64,000 bases of DNA, from positions 310,001 to 374,000 of the forward strand of contig NC_045150.1 in assembly GCF_008831285.2 (NCBI RefSeq), written 5' to 3'. This stretch comes from Nymphaea colorata. Its lineage: Eukaryota > Streptophyta > Magnoliopsida > Nymphaeales > Nymphaeaceae. Positions 47,171-58,402 of the stretch are shown here, piece after piece (position 1 is the stretch's first letter; every line of letters starts with the position of its first letter). Made by a program: the position numbers and the translations under genes. The notes beneath the pieces were generated by a model that saw only the letters and a program-made list of their open reading frames with translations, had not been told where the DNA came from and made no database searches.

Positions 47171-48239
47171 TATAAAAAATGATATTCTAAAAACATTTGT
47201 CATCAGTGACAATATATGCTACTAAGCCTTGTTATGCACAAGAGTAGACAAAAACATGTCTAAGCATAGTCTTAAAATTTCTTTAATAACCCCTTTCATT
47301 GAGCTATTGCGACCTTCTACTCTTATAGACTTTGTATTATTTATTGAGAAACTAAAGTGGAAATTTAGCTAACTAGGCTGTCTGTTATAGTGATTACTCA
47401 AAACATAAGAATATCATCAGAAAAGCAAGAACCCCAAGGCATATGACTACTCCAGGGATCCATGGTACTTTTAGACTCTGTTGCTCAATCTTTCGCTTGA
47501 AAAATCTCAATCTAATCTCTATGATGAGTGAAAAGGATGTGTGGAGATCTCCCTAACAAAGTCTCATTCTCATTTCAAAATAGTCTCCTTATTGACCACT
47601 TATGCCAATAATGACTGAGTGCCATGGACACACACACACACACACTATTTCTCCCATTACTCACTAAATCCAAGAAAAGGCTTAGAGTTATGGAAGAATC
47701 ACCAATCCAATCTGTTATAGGCTTTTCATATTGCCATTGAGGGATCTACCTAAAAGGAAACCTGACTGGTTTAAACCAATAACCCTATTTAGAATAAACT
47801 TCATCTTGTAGTAAGAATTTTTAGTAACAATTTGAACACGGAAGCTATATGCCTTAGATTTATGACATATATAACACATTCTCATTGAAGAATCAATATT
47901 TAGCTTCCTAACAAGCTTACTAGTCTAAAAGAAATTTCTCACTACTACGAAGATGTTGCCCACAGTTGCCTAATTGTCATAGTAGAAGCTAGTCGGAAAG
48001 TCATCCGAGCATGGGCCACTTATGTGGTCCACGCTGAGAACAACTTTTTAGACCAAGGAGAATGCCCTTTATAGAGCCTAGCAACTGTTTGAAGTATTGA
48101 TTGCACAATTATAGAACGTGAGGACCGCTTGAATTTGTTTTGGAACTATAGGTGATAGATGAGACCGAGTTGCTTTACTTCATATCTTTTACAATTGCTT
48201 GAAAATAACTAGTGTTTCCATCTTCTTCCACAACCTAAC
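47171..48239. other. no gene; probably the upstream half of the hAT relic
   Basis: Position implies the hAT transposase N-terminal half should be here on the minus strand, but I could not recognise its motifs. A short (AC)n lies at about 47,629-47,645. Confidence 0.35.
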
Positions 48240-48575
48240 TATTAAAAGACAAAAATAAAATAAAATAAGAAAGTTTAAAGTGGAGTATTTTTATTCATCT
48301 ACGGAAGGCTATCGGCTATCGACCGGAGAATGTGCCAATCTCTTGTATATAGGCCATTATAGTTGGGATAACTCCTTATTTTAAGGAGTTGTTACATGAT
48401 ATTCATTATCAGCATTAACGACACAACGGTTCCTTGATTTGTGCTTGTTATTAATCATTTGTATAATCCTTTGCCTTGACCTTTGCTGTCACATTTACTA
48501 AAGATTCTTTCCATAATGTTGGCACCCTTATCATATGTGTTGCCATAATTGTCACGGTCAACCATAATTCTTTTC
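48240..48575 (-). repeat. TRIM LTR (3' in element orientation)
   Basis: Shares with 48,805-49,149 the ordered words 'gacaaaaataaa', 'ttccttgatttgtgcttgtt', 'cataatgttggca' and 'atatgtgttgcca'. Confidence 0.8.
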
Positions 48576-48790
48576 ATCCTCCCTCAAATAGAGTGGTGTT
48601 TCAAAATTTCCAAATTTTTCATGGAGATTTTGTAAAGGTAGGTCATACTTTGGCAGCGACTTAGAAAGCTCAAGTTTGATTCCCAAAATCTTTGTTCAAC
48701 AGGATCAAATCCTCACCTTAGTGAAGAAGGAAGTGATGTTTTGGTTGTCTGCAGGCCATATATGGGTTTCGTTCTTCTGCATCAAGCATC

Positions 48791-48804
48791 CTGCTCTTAT
48801 ACCA
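48791..48804 (-). other. primer binding site of the TRIM
   Basis: CTGCTCTTATACCA on the given strand; complement TGGTATAAGAGCAG, directly adjacent to the LTR border. Confidence 0.7.
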
Positions 48805-49149
48805 TGTTAAAGGACAAAAATAAAGATAAAGATAAAATAAATTAGCCTAAAGTAATTTTATTTATCTAGAGAAGGCAGTCGGCCTTGGAATTGGTAGAGT
48901 GTGTCAATCTCATGTATATAAGCCATTGTAGCGGGGATAACTCTTTAGGTTAAGGAGTTACAGGATATTCATTGAATGCTCATTATCAGAAGTTACAATG
49001 ATTCCTTGATTTGTGCTTGTTATTTACCATTCGGTAATCCATCTTCTTGATCTTTGCCATCATAATTTGCTAAAGATCATTTTCATAATGTTGGCATCCT
49101 TAAGATATGTGTTGCCATGATTGCCACTGTTAACCATCATTCTAGCTCA
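48805..49149 (-). repeat. TRIM LTR (5' in element orientation)
   Basis: 345 bp, begins TGTTAAAGGACAAAA on the given strand and ends near TCTAGCTCA; direct repeat of 48,240-48,575. Confidence 0.8.
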
Positions 49150-51059
49150 GTCTAGCTTTTTGCCTTCATATAGCCTCTACCTCATGCAATGCTTGGATTA
49201 ATTCTCACCCAAACATCTTTTCCAACCCAAAGAAGTTTGAGTCCCTTGCCGCCAGGGAATTTTAGATTTTGTTCAATCCTCCTTGACATGCTTGACTTGT
49301 GTATCATTGCTTGTAATTACCGTAAAATTTCCAAAAAACACTTGCCCTATGTTTTCAAGCACTTTCTTAAGGATTTCCAATAATTTTTCAACATTTCCAA
49401 CCGTGGAGTTCCAAATTCTTACCCCTTAACCCAAATTCACATCTCAACTTATTTTTGACTCGAAATCCAAATCCCAATCTCAATTCTATGTATTTCGAAT
49501 CCTTATTTTATATTCGAACCCATTCTAGACCCAAACTTTATTTTCAATTCTATCTTTAGATGCATTTTCCATCCAAACTATGTCTTCAGATCAATTCTAG
49601 ATTTGCATTCTACCTTTAGATGTATTTTCAGTTCCATATCATGCATTCAGACTCATTTGGGAGCCAGGTCATGCTCCATTTTATTTTGGATCCATATCAT
49701 GTTTTCAGATTCATTTTTTATCCAAAACTTGTTTTCAAGTTTGATTCTAGCACCTGTATCTGGTCCATATTAGGGCTCAACCCCTCCTTCGTTCCATTCC
49801 TAACCTAAATCCAGCTTCTTAGACGTATATCTAGCTTTGATTCCCTCTTTGGATTCAAAACTAAGCCCTAGATCCAAAATATGGGCATTAGATCCAAAAT
49901 TGAACCATATATCCAAAATTCTGATACAAAATCCAAACCAGAGTCAAGTTCCAAAGCCAAGTTTCATGTTTCCATCTCATTCTCGATTCAAATCCAAGAT
50001 TCTGTTTCAAATCCATAATTTTAGAGCCAATTCAAGATTTTGGTCTATATCTGTGCCCTGGATCGATATTTAGAATCAAGTCTAGATCCATACCATATCT
50101 AAATCCACATTCAAGATATATAGACAAAATCTATACTCGTTTTGTGTTCCAAATCGATAATCTTTACCCGTGTGAGTGTTTGGATCCAAATCCGGTTTCA
50201 GATCCTAGTTTTAGACTCTTGCCATTCCCAATTTTGAGTCACCTCAGTGTTTGAATCTAAAAATGTTTTTCTTTGAAAAAACTTAATAAAAACTCCATAT
50301 TTTGACTTGAAGAAAATACAGAATCTCAACGAGATTATAAAATTTTCAAACAAGTTTTAAAAGGTTCCATATTATTTAAAAATAATTTCATGAAAATAGC
50401 ATGATGTACACGAGCCTACTTTAGATTTTTTTCAGTTTTTACAGATTGGGTAGTAAGTCAAAAGAGCTTATAGAAAATTTAATAGATTTTGGAAACTTAA
50501 CGTAACAATAGAATGTTTTAGTAAGATGTGCCCTAATCCATCAACCTTGACACCTTCAAAATCTATATAAACTCATATTTCTCCTCTCTAAAACACATTC
50601 TAAGTGTTGAAGCTTTCTCTCTCCCACTTCAACCTTTCTCTCTTATCTTTCCCTCACTTTGTCTTTTATTTTGATGATCTTCATCTTCAATATTAAACAT
50701 TCATTTCCAATGTGAGAGGACCTTAGAGGAGCACGTGATGGACTTGTGAAGCTCAACCCAACCAGTCGGAGCAGCTCTCAAGGAGTCCCATCTCTTGGGA
50801 GAGCATTAGAGCCACTTTTTTTTTTTTTTCTTCAAATCCGGATGTCAACGGATCGGAGCTCAAGTTCATTTTCAGGCTATATCAATAATGAAGTTGGAAG
50901 ATTTTTTTAGAAAAAAGAACAGAGTTAAAATCTCTCTAAAAAACCTAGCCTCTTTCCTAAAACAAGTCAGTCTCTCTCTAAGGTTATATTTCCAAGCTCA
51001 TGTTCTTTAGTTTAAAACTTTCTAACTTCTTCAAGCCAGAAATCACAAGTTGCTACGCT
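49150..51059. other. intergenic; pyrimidine-rich irregular repeat at 49,480-50,230
   Basis: 49,480-50,230 is made of irregularly repeated short phrases such as 'gatccat', 'tccaaatcc', 'tttcagattcat' and 'ccatatcatg', strongly strand-biased, without a fixed period. 50,560-50,640 has CTATATAAACTCAT followed by a CT-rich leader-like run, as in some LTRs or promoters, but no partner repeat or gene was found. No coding sequence supported. Confidence 0.45.
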
Positions 51060-51225
51060 CACAAAGGCGGAGCTAGGAGCCGGCAGGGGCCCTGGCCCAC
51101 TTCAAAAAAATATTTCTAACAATCCTATATAAAAATTTTGGAAAACTATTTTCAAACTTTGTCAAAATTTTGAAACTATAATCCACCACCTTTGTGAAAA
51201 ATTCCTGGCTCCACCCTTGTTTGTA
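51060..51225. mobile_element. short TIR repeat, GGTGGAGCCAG family
   Basis: The left end AAAGGCGGAGCTAGGAGC and right end (complement) AAGGGTGGAGCCAGGA are inverted and similar. The interior is A/T-rich with 'aaaattttg' repeats. About 165 bp, noncoding. Related ends appear at 58.4, 59.4-59.6 and 62.0-62.2 kb. Confidence 0.55.
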
Positions 51226-51707
51226 TGCTTATGAAATTATGATGTCTATCATTAAGCCTATACTTAATGACAAGCAAACCCAATAGTTTTTTTTTTCTAA
51301 AAATTTTTCTTTATGTCCTTTTTTGTCGTAGATGTATGTCATGATAGGAATGCCACGTAGCACTGCTAAAACATGTCGATGAAAGGAAGTGGGCAGAAGA
51401 GAAACTGATATAAGTTCAACTAGTCGACCAGATCCTCCCTCCCTCTAGAGAGAATAGAATTGGCACAAGGTAAGGAGGGCATGCAGTTTGAGGATATTGA
51501 AATGCTGTCTAACATGGGCAGCTATGACATAAAGTGAAGGGCAGAAGCTAGAACCTCAAGTTTTGAATGTCAAGCTTTTCAAAAGTCCTCTTAGTAGAGG
51601 CAGAGGCAGAAAGGTAAAGAACTGCAGAGGGTCGGTCTTACATAATATGACTAGATAAAATGCAAGAGAGTGTGCAAGTGTCTTCTTGTATAAGACTACG
51701 AGGAAGG

Positions 51708-52480
51708 ATGAGAATCATCTCTTGGAACATTAGAGGCCTCATACGAAAAGAGGTGCAACTTGAGCTCAGGGAACTACTTAAAATCTTGAATATTGGATGT
51801 ATTTTCCTCTTGAATGCTATGGTTTTCTTGAGGGAAATAGAGAAAGTTAAGTTCAAATTTCATAGCAATGCATGAGACTTAAATGTGGACCATTGTGGGA
51901 GAGAGCTGCGTATCTTAATGAAACTTAATACATTAGAATCCTTCTATGATCTAGGTAAACTTGAACATTAGAATCCTTCTATGATCTAGGTTTGTCTGCT
52001 TGCTATTGACTCCTGGTGGGTGTTCCAAAAATGTGTTGTTAAAGGTCTTAATGAAACTTTTATATTGGGTGGAGTTTATTTAACCCTAGGCAGCTTAAAG
52101 CAGACTAGAGAGAAGAAAAAGCTAAGAGGACTGATACTCAGCTTTTGCAAGTCATGTTTACTCATAGGAGACGTTAACCTCATGAAGAGCCAACAAGATA
52201 GAACTGGTCTCCCCATCGACTATATCGTCTTATTGCACATGTAATTGCTTGTTGTAGGACTGAAGTTTTTCCATAGTCAATAACCTAGATAAAACTTTTA
52301 TCTAGAGAAATAATAGATTGGGATCATAAAATATTATGTGTGTACTAGACCAGTGCATAGTAAATCAGCACTGGCTTAATAATTAGAGCTCCAAAAGTTC
52401 TCTTCCAACTATGAGCATGTTCGTATCATATCTAATATCTTAGTATTTAAGGCTTGTTTTGAGAGGCAAGATTATACTCA
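51708..52480 (+). pseudogene. LINE endonuclease fragment
   Basis: An ATG at 51,708 gives MRIISWNIRGLIRKEVQLEL, the conserved start of a plant L1 ORF2 endonuclease. It runs open for about 55 codons and then breaks. Further EEP motifs follow in other frames: GGVYLTLG, then LLIGDVNLMKSQQDRTGLP near 52,155-52,215, then FIWRNNR near 52,300. A 35-bp tandem duplication (starting 51,931 and 51,966) disrupts the middle. Reverse transcriptase is absent, so it is a 5' piece of an old LINE, on the opposite strand from the LINE at 41-46 kb. Confidence 0.8.
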
Positions 52481-53265
52481 TTGTGTAAGGTATCAGTTTA
52501 AGTATCTCAGCTGCTGAGATAATAGAGAGCAGTGCCCATTTGTTGTGAGAGGCACGAGAGATTTGGTGTTATGGTTGCCCAATGATTAAAGAAACTAGAG
52601 AGAGTAAGACTAAAGCTATTTAGATGGAGCAAAACGAAGATGTGCAGTAATGATACTATTTTCATCTCTTTTGGTTGGCCAATAAGAATTTGTTTTGAAA
52701 GTTGAAAAAGGGACCAGTGCATTAGTACGACGCTTACGGCACCTTCACTAGGGATAACTAAGCCAAGGGCTATGTTCATCCTCAGTGTATTTCCATATTC
52801 ACTTAAACATTATATTCAACCTATATGCAATGTAGTGCATGATAAGGACTTTAATTAAGTGTTTTAGAAATTTAAAGTTTTATAAAACAAATCAAAAGAG
52901 TAAGTCCTTAAAACAAGAAAGTGTTTGGTAAGTCATTGAAAAAAGAGTTCCAGAATCATTTTGAGAAAATGATTGGAGAGATATTTTAAATGAAATAATC
53001 TTTGTTAAGGGATCACTATGATTGGAAAAGTCCTTTAAAAGAGGAGAACTAGGCCAGTTTTTTTTTTTTTTTTTAAAAAGGTTTAATGAAAACTTACCAA
53101 AGCACCTTAATGATTGGAAATGATTATTTGTAATATAAAGAAAGAAAAGTTAGCTAGTGTATCTTTTGAAACTCAAGTTGATCTCAAGATTTTGCCCTAA
53201 TTCAGTTATCACCTTATTAAGGTTTGATCTTCTTTTAATAATCAACTTTAGGGCATGCTTTTGGT
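52481..53265. other. no gene found
   Basis: AT-rich, probably more LINE debris on the left and unrelated sequence on the right. A T-run is at about 53,058-53,074. Nothing else seen. Confidence 0.35.
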
Positions 53266-53269
53266 GGTG

Positions 53270-53640
53270 GAAATTCACTCCATAACATCTGTCAAAACTG
53301 TATATGCCTTTAGATTACCAAATGAATCAAGGATTTGCCTCCAACTATCAATTCTACCCTCTGGCTTGAGGTGGGTTTTCAAGAGGAGGTCTAAGCAAAC
53401 TCTAGCAAATCTGTCTCTATGAGGAAAACCACATTGAGTATGCTCCCTTTTGAAACTCTTGCCTACAACATTGAAGATTTTTATGTTCTATAAAATGGGG
53501 TGCAGGCTTGGAAGCCATACCCATAGAGGCGTTTTCATCTTCACATTCATGCACAAGGAAGACCCTGTGCTCCATCGAGAGGTAACTAAAGTTCTACCTC
53601 CCACTATCCAAGCACAATATTCAGTTTGAATTCATTTGAG
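53270..53640 (-). pseudogene. DUF4283-type retroelement ORF1 fragment
   Basis: Minus-strand translation gives RTLVTSRWSTGSS, then KTPLWVWLPSLHPI (about 53,536-53,500), a stop, IKIFNVVGKS, and RFARVCLDLLLKTHLKPEGR (about 53,415-53,355). The order PLWVxLPxLP then ARVCxxLDL...PL is that of the DUF4283 domain found in plant LINE ORF1 and related retroelement proteins. No zinc knuckle is seen. It is broken by at least one stop and is a separate insertion from the complete LINE, since the residues differ. Confidence 0.65.
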
Positions 53641-53815
53641 AACCTGATTAGAAAATTCTCCTCCCAAGGTAGTAAATTTAGGAATAACTTTGTCTTCTCA
53701 TAACCTATGCAACTCATTGAAAGCATATACGCGATCCGCGCTAACCTCAGTTAGTTGTTGGGCTAATTCAGTTTTTATGCCAAATGCGGTTTTCCATAAG
53801 TAAACATTAAACAAT

Positions 53816-53828
53816 GAAAGCGCCGATC
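53816..53828. repeat. left target-site duplication of the SINE
   Basis: GAAAGCGCCGATC, identical to 54,060-54,072. Confidence 0.9.
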
Positions 53829-54059
53829 GGGCATAGCGTAGCTGGTTGAGCTAGGGGCCTGTACTAATGCAGGTCTCTAGTTCGATTCCCGTGGGCGTTA
53901 TGTTCCTGTGTCTTAAGGCGGTAGGGCGCGGCATCTAAGTTGAAGGGTGCACCGTTGCTATCGCTGACACCGACGCAGCTCAAGACCCCGGAGGCAGGGG
54001 GAATGGGGGGGCCTTCGGGCCTTTTTCGAGCGGTGGGATTAATACCCCTTGCTCACCCG
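53829..54059 (+). mobile_element. tRNA-derived SINE
   Basis: A 231-bp GC-rich insert in AT-rich DNA, flanked by a perfect 13-bp duplication. The head resembles a tRNA. An A-box-like TAGCGTAGCTGG lies about 5 nt from the start, and a B box AGTTCGATTCC about 50 nt in (53,879-53,889), the spacing of internal RNA polymerase III promoters. The body has TAGGGCGCGGCATCTAAG and a 'gggccttcgggccttttt' hairpin-plus-T stretch (54,009-54,026), and it ends CTTGCTCACCCG without a long A or T tail. General style is that of plant Au-like SINEs, but I cannot assign the family. It depends on LINE enzymes for movement. Confidence 0.85.
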
Positions 54060-54072
54060 GAAAGCGCCGATC
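54060..54072. repeat. right target-site duplication of the SINE
   Basis: GAAAGCGCCGATC, 13/13 identical to the left copy. Confidence 0.9.
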
Positions 54073-54699
54073 TCATCTTTAATTGAACGACAATTTGTCA
54101 CAGCCAAATGATAGTTAACCATCTTTTATCGTCTTAATTTTAGGTTTCATCTTTCACTTTATTGTGAAGGAGGGTTTGTGATGCTCCTCCAAAATTTTCA
54201 TATGCTCGGTATTATAGACACCAATATCTAAGTAGCATAAGGTTTCGTATTAAGGTCCGGATCCCTACTAACAAGCCAAAACCCAATTAGCTATGCCAAG
54301 ATGAGTCTGGTTGCCTAAACTGGAATTTTGTCCGACCCTATCTATGTTCGTTCTCATTCTTTTTAATTCAACCTTCAATCCAGTCCAGATAAACGGTTTG
54401 GATATGGATCTACTAACATAGGATGACATTCTATATTTTTTGGTTTTGTTTTGAATCCAAATGCTTGGTAGATGATTAGGATTTTCCCATATCAAGTTCT
54501 TCTTGATTGATTCGTCCATGTTTTGAATTGACTCAGGACTTGGTCTAACACAAGCCCCATTAAATGAAATGAAAATCTGTGACTATGATCCAAAGGTTGA
54601 AATGAATTGATTAAATTAAGTCCCATTACATCTAGACAACATTGCTTTTTTTAACCATGAGAAATCGTTGCAATTGCTGGAAATAATAGGTCTACTAAC
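54073..54699. other. intergenic between SINE and the tandem array
   Basis: No gene or element recognised. The frame at 54,268-54,519 has no family signature. Confidence 0.4.
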
Positions 54700-55273
54700 A
54701 GCACAAAAATAAAGGGTAAGTTGAGATCTGTCATAGAATTGGTGCTTCGGTGTATTTAATTGATACTTTTCTTTTTTTTCATAAATATCTATTACAATTA
54801 ACTATAAGTACATAATATTCTAGGTTATTAGAATATGAGTGCCAAGAATGTCAATTTAAACTAACTAAAAATTAGTGTGCCCACATCTTCCTTTCATGGG
54901 AAATATATGTATGAGAATCTTCATATTCTTGTCCATCCCTTACTTTTAAACCAATTTCTTCTCAATGATTTTCACATGCTGTTTGACTATTTGTCATGAT
55001 TGTTAGAAAAAGTTCAATATGGGCAAGATCCAGACCGTAATAATCTGTACCAAGTCTGCCATGGACTGGACTGGCTTTCACTATTGGTCATACTTGTTCA
55101 TAAAGTTTCAATACCGGTTCAATAATGCTTTAGACCAATTCATAACATTATCCCAAGCGGGTCCATAAAGTTCATATCAGTTTAGGGTCTCTATGCATCA
55201 GTTCACAGACTGATTTAATGGCCTTTTGAAATTATTGCAGAGTACTTTTTAACCAGATTGTTTCTTTTACAAG

Positions 55274-55504
55274 AATTTTCCATGTGCCGGTCAGTGGAAA
55301 TTGTCTCATGATGCACCCAAAGGCCATAATGTATCTGGTCGGAGGCTGCTGCTAGATGAAGTCATCTTTTGTCGGTTCGATTTCTATGGGTTTTATGTCT
55401 CTATGCCAAATGGAATGGGAGCGAGCGTTGTTCTATCTTACATAAATTGGGTCTACACCAGGTACCGCCACAGCCCTAAACCCTATGCTTCAGCTCTCAT
55501 TTAA
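55274..55504 (+). pseudogene. exon-like block 1, unit A; unknown family
   Basis: An open stretch of 76 codons beginning just after a pyrimidine tract and AG (tttcttttacaag). It reads NFPCAGQWKLSHDAPKGHNV, then a DEVIF-x2-FDFYGFYVSMPNGM segment, then INWVYTRYRHSPKPYA, to a TAA at 55,502. Unit B matches it protein-wise at GHNV, EVI, FDF, FY, PNGM, I-W-YT-x-RH-x-PK. The conservation of these residues across diverged copies suggests former coding sequence. I do not recognise the family. It could be an exon of a live gene or a pseudogene; with no complete gene model, I list it as probably broken. Confidence 0.4.
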
Positions 55505-56744
55505 TGTGGAAAGTATCGATGTCAGACAAAGATCTTAATCAATGCAATCCATGGGTTCATTTGGAGCATATACATAAATGTGCCAAACAGGTCATACATG
55601 AAAGCTAAAAAAGTTTGTAAATCTTAGGAAAAAAAGAGCTGGAAGCAGATATTTATTAATTCAAAACTTCATAAGCAACTTCGGATCTGATCCCTTATTC
55701 AATGAGCAGCTGCTATATATATTAGAAAAATATTGTCTGTCTAACACAGCAGCATATTATAATGTATGTTAAAAAGCAACTAAAGCTTCTTGTTTTTCTC
55801 AATAGTTTTAGATTCTCGTGATGAATATACAGTTTCACCCTGCATTTTCATGTTTTCCGTCTGTTTTTTTTTTTTTTAATGTTTTGTTCAACCATTCTAA
55901 CTTGCATTGCTTTTCAATCACAGAATTGTCCTTTGATCAACACGTCTCCTTCCCTGCGAGTATCATCTGTCTCGGTTTCCATACCGTTTCGGTTTGTTGG
56001 CAGCATCGGTTTATTATTATTTTCCTTTTTTTTTTCAAAATTAATTAACAAATAATAAAAAATATTATCGGCTTGAGTTGATTCAGTTTGCAGCAGATCC
56101 TATGTGTATCAGCAAATGATAAACTGATATTGACAACACCATCCCTATTCCCTGCCTTTTCACAAATGAGGCGAAACAACATGAAAAAAAAAGGACACTC
56201 GCTTCAAGATTGTTGTTATTCCTGCTTTTACTTCTTGTACCGTCCTTTTCACATCGCTCTACCTTATGCCAATTATTGGTGGATGAGTGTCTCTTACTTC
56301 TTTTTTTTTTGGTTTTTGTTTCACAAGATCTTCATGGCCACAAAGGTGCGTGTATATGCTGCAATTTTAGATGCATAAGCGAGAACAAATTAGGAGTAGT
56401 CAATTCATGGAAAATTAGTAAAAAAAACCCAACAAACCAATTGGGTAAGGGAAAAAAACTAGCCCATTAAAATTAATTCTAAAAGTACTATTTTTATAGT
56501 CTAACCTTATAGGTATGATCTTAGAGTGATTGGTTGTGAAACATATATTAAGTTGGTTTTTTTTTTATATTTTTTTAGTAATCTAAAAATGAACGTATCT
56601 TGTAGCATCAAAATTTTGATGATAAAAAAAGATGAATTTTTTTCATTGAAATAACTTGAACTAGGACATGATTTATATAAAATTAGTGTTCGTAAGAACA
56701 TTAGACAGTTCACATTTTGTCTAAGAAACTATTTAACATAAATT

Positions 56745-56784
<40 letters not shown>

Positions 56785-56791
56785 GAAGACA

Positions 56792-56958
56792 AGATCAGCA
56801 CAAAGCATCCGAGGCGGATCTGTCAGTGCACCTTAAGGAACTTGAAAGAAAAACTAGGGTTTTAAAGGCTGGTCTGCTTCTTAATAGTAGTCCCTTAGGA
56901 GTGTCCGGTGGGTCCATTAATGGATCTTACTTTGTGAGCAGTAGATCGATGGAGTGAG
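56792..56958 (+). pseudogene. exon-like block 2, unit A; unknown family
   Basis: Frame DQHKASEADLSVHLKELER then KTRVL and SSPLGVSGGSING, ending at a TGA near 56,958. The charged stretch has a coiled-coil look. The same frame is open in unit C and broken by a 2-bp insertion in unit B. It starts right after a (TA)n and an AG. In units B and C the coding-like text is followed by GTGGGT or GTGAGT, possible donors. Family unknown. Confidence 0.4.
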
Positions 56959-57330
56959 ATTCAAGTTCAATTGGCCCTTGGGGCCCAGGGTTCAGGGTAG
57001 TCAAGCCGCGCTTTGTTCGGGTTTTATGGGTGTCAGAGTCCCTGCACAAGTGAAGACAAACCTAAACGCCAAGGGGCGTTTGATAACTACTGGTTTTTAG
57101 GTTGATTCATAGACAGGATACAACATGCTTCTGTCGATAAGACAAAATATCTACGTAAAATCTTTGGTTAGACTTAGGAACCATACTGTAGAATTCTCAT
57201 TTTACTTTTTGCTTTAGGAAATGTCTGATCTAAAACTAGAGAAAAAAAGATTTAATTTCAGATTCATAAGGAGGAAGTAGAAGGAGCCCTTTGAGTGTGC
57301 CTTACAGCATTTGATAGAATTATAAAGCAC

Positions 57331-58234
57331 ATTATTTTAAAGTACTTGAAGTATTGAGCAAAAATCAACTCAATATTTCAAAATTAAATTATCTGAACCG
57401 CTTATTATAACAAAGTAGCTGATGGGACAAGTCTACCTGTCTCAAACATGACTGAGATTTAGCTATTTGAGTTTGTTCAGCTCATTTCTCAGCCCTAAGT
57501 ACCACTCAACATGCAATATAGTGCAAATTGTCTGTACACATTAAAAGGACATCTAATAGTTTCGGACTCTCAGCTCAGTCTCCAGTCAAACAGTTGAGTT
57601 GGTAGAAAAGATTTCCAACTTATAAAAGAAAAAGATTAACTGTGAAATAGTTTCATATGTAAAACATGGACCTAACAGATATGTGAGTGCATCCTATGTT
57701 ATGCGGCTAATATGAGAAGGCATGTTCCTACTCTTATAATTTTCATAATATTATAAGTGAATTTTATGTTACCTTGGAATTGAATTGATCAATCTCCCAA
57801 CTCGACGAATTGGATGATTCAGCTGAGTTGGTCGTGTGTCAGCAAAAATATTAAAATAGAAATTGTTTGACTTTTTTTTAAAATAAAATAAGAATGGCAT
57901 ATGGCATTCTTGAATCAGCAACCTAATCAAATCGGTTTTACCACTAACTGGTTTAGGCTGATTATGATAATATTGCTTTTAGACTGTGTATTGTGTCCCC
58001 CATTGTTTTTATTTCTTTTTTGTGAAAATTGTTTGAATTTTCAAGGGAGCCCTAAGGTCCAATTTGAAATTCAGAAAACGATACATATTATGAACCGATT
58101 GAGGAAAAATATTATGTATGAATGGTTAATTCTAGTTAAAAACTTTCTCAATTTTAATGCTTTAATGTTTTATTTATTTTCAGGTAAGGCAGAGGTTTAT
58201 GATACACTACCCATTTCCCCTTCCCCATGGCTCA
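57331..58234. other. spacer between array units A and B
   Basis: No gene found. The frame 57,901-58,356 runs into a dispersed repeat and is Phe/Leu-rich; not supported. Confidence 0.4.
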
Positions 58235-58402
58235 TGGGTCCAAGATTGTTTTTAAAATTTTTAAATTTTGGCATTGGGAGAAATATCATTTTTCAAATTT
58301 TTTATATAAGACAAGTAAATTTTTTTAAAAATTTACATGTATTTTTTTTTTTTTGAGGTCGAGCCATGGCCCTTGCAGGCTCTACCCTGGCTTCGCCCCT
58401 GG
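58235..58402. repeat. dispersed repeat, GGTGGAGCCAG family fragment
   Basis: Resembles 480-700 (GRNIIFQ-coding string) and ends CTGGCTTCGCCCCTGG, the complement-type end of the family described at 51,060. Confidence 0.5.

Larger units (their letters stand above)
48240..49149 (-). mobile_element. TRIM-like miniature LTR retroelement
   Basis: Two direct repeats of 336 and 345 bp flank only 229 bp of noncoding DNA. Read on the minus strand, the upstream LTR (49,149-48,805) ends TTTAACA and is followed directly by TGGTATAAGAGCA. That is one base off the tRNA-Met primer site TGGTATCAGAGCA. A purine-rich TTTGAGGGAGGA precedes the second LTR. With no gag or pol this fits a terminal-repeat retrotransposon in miniature. 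No target duplication is evident. The two LTRs differ noticeably, so it is old. Confidence 0.7.
54700..57330 (+). repeat. tandem array unit A (~2.6 kb alignable)
   Basis: Begins at 'aaataaagggtaagttgaga' and is collinear with unit B (58,655-61,340): 'ctgtcatagaattggtgc', 'tatgagaatcttcatattctt', 'ctgtttgactatttgtcat', 'ctggctttcactat', then block 1 (55,274-55,504), 'catacatgaaagctaaa', 'ttgacaacaccatccc', 'ttattggtggatgagtgtct', a (TA)n at 56,747-56,778, block 2 (56,792-56,958) and 'ctgatctaaaactagagaaa'. Divergence from B is moderate, with many small indels. The strand is given for the longer frames. Confidence 0.85.

Noticed and set aside
50560-50700. promoter or solo LTR with CTATATAAACTCAT
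   Set aside because: A TATA-like word and CT-rich leader exist, but no gene follows and no matching repeat or target duplication was found.
53829-53900. functional tRNA gene at the SINE head
   Set aside because: The T-stem does not pair, position 33 of the putative anticodon loop is not U, and perfect flanking duplications show a retroposed unit.
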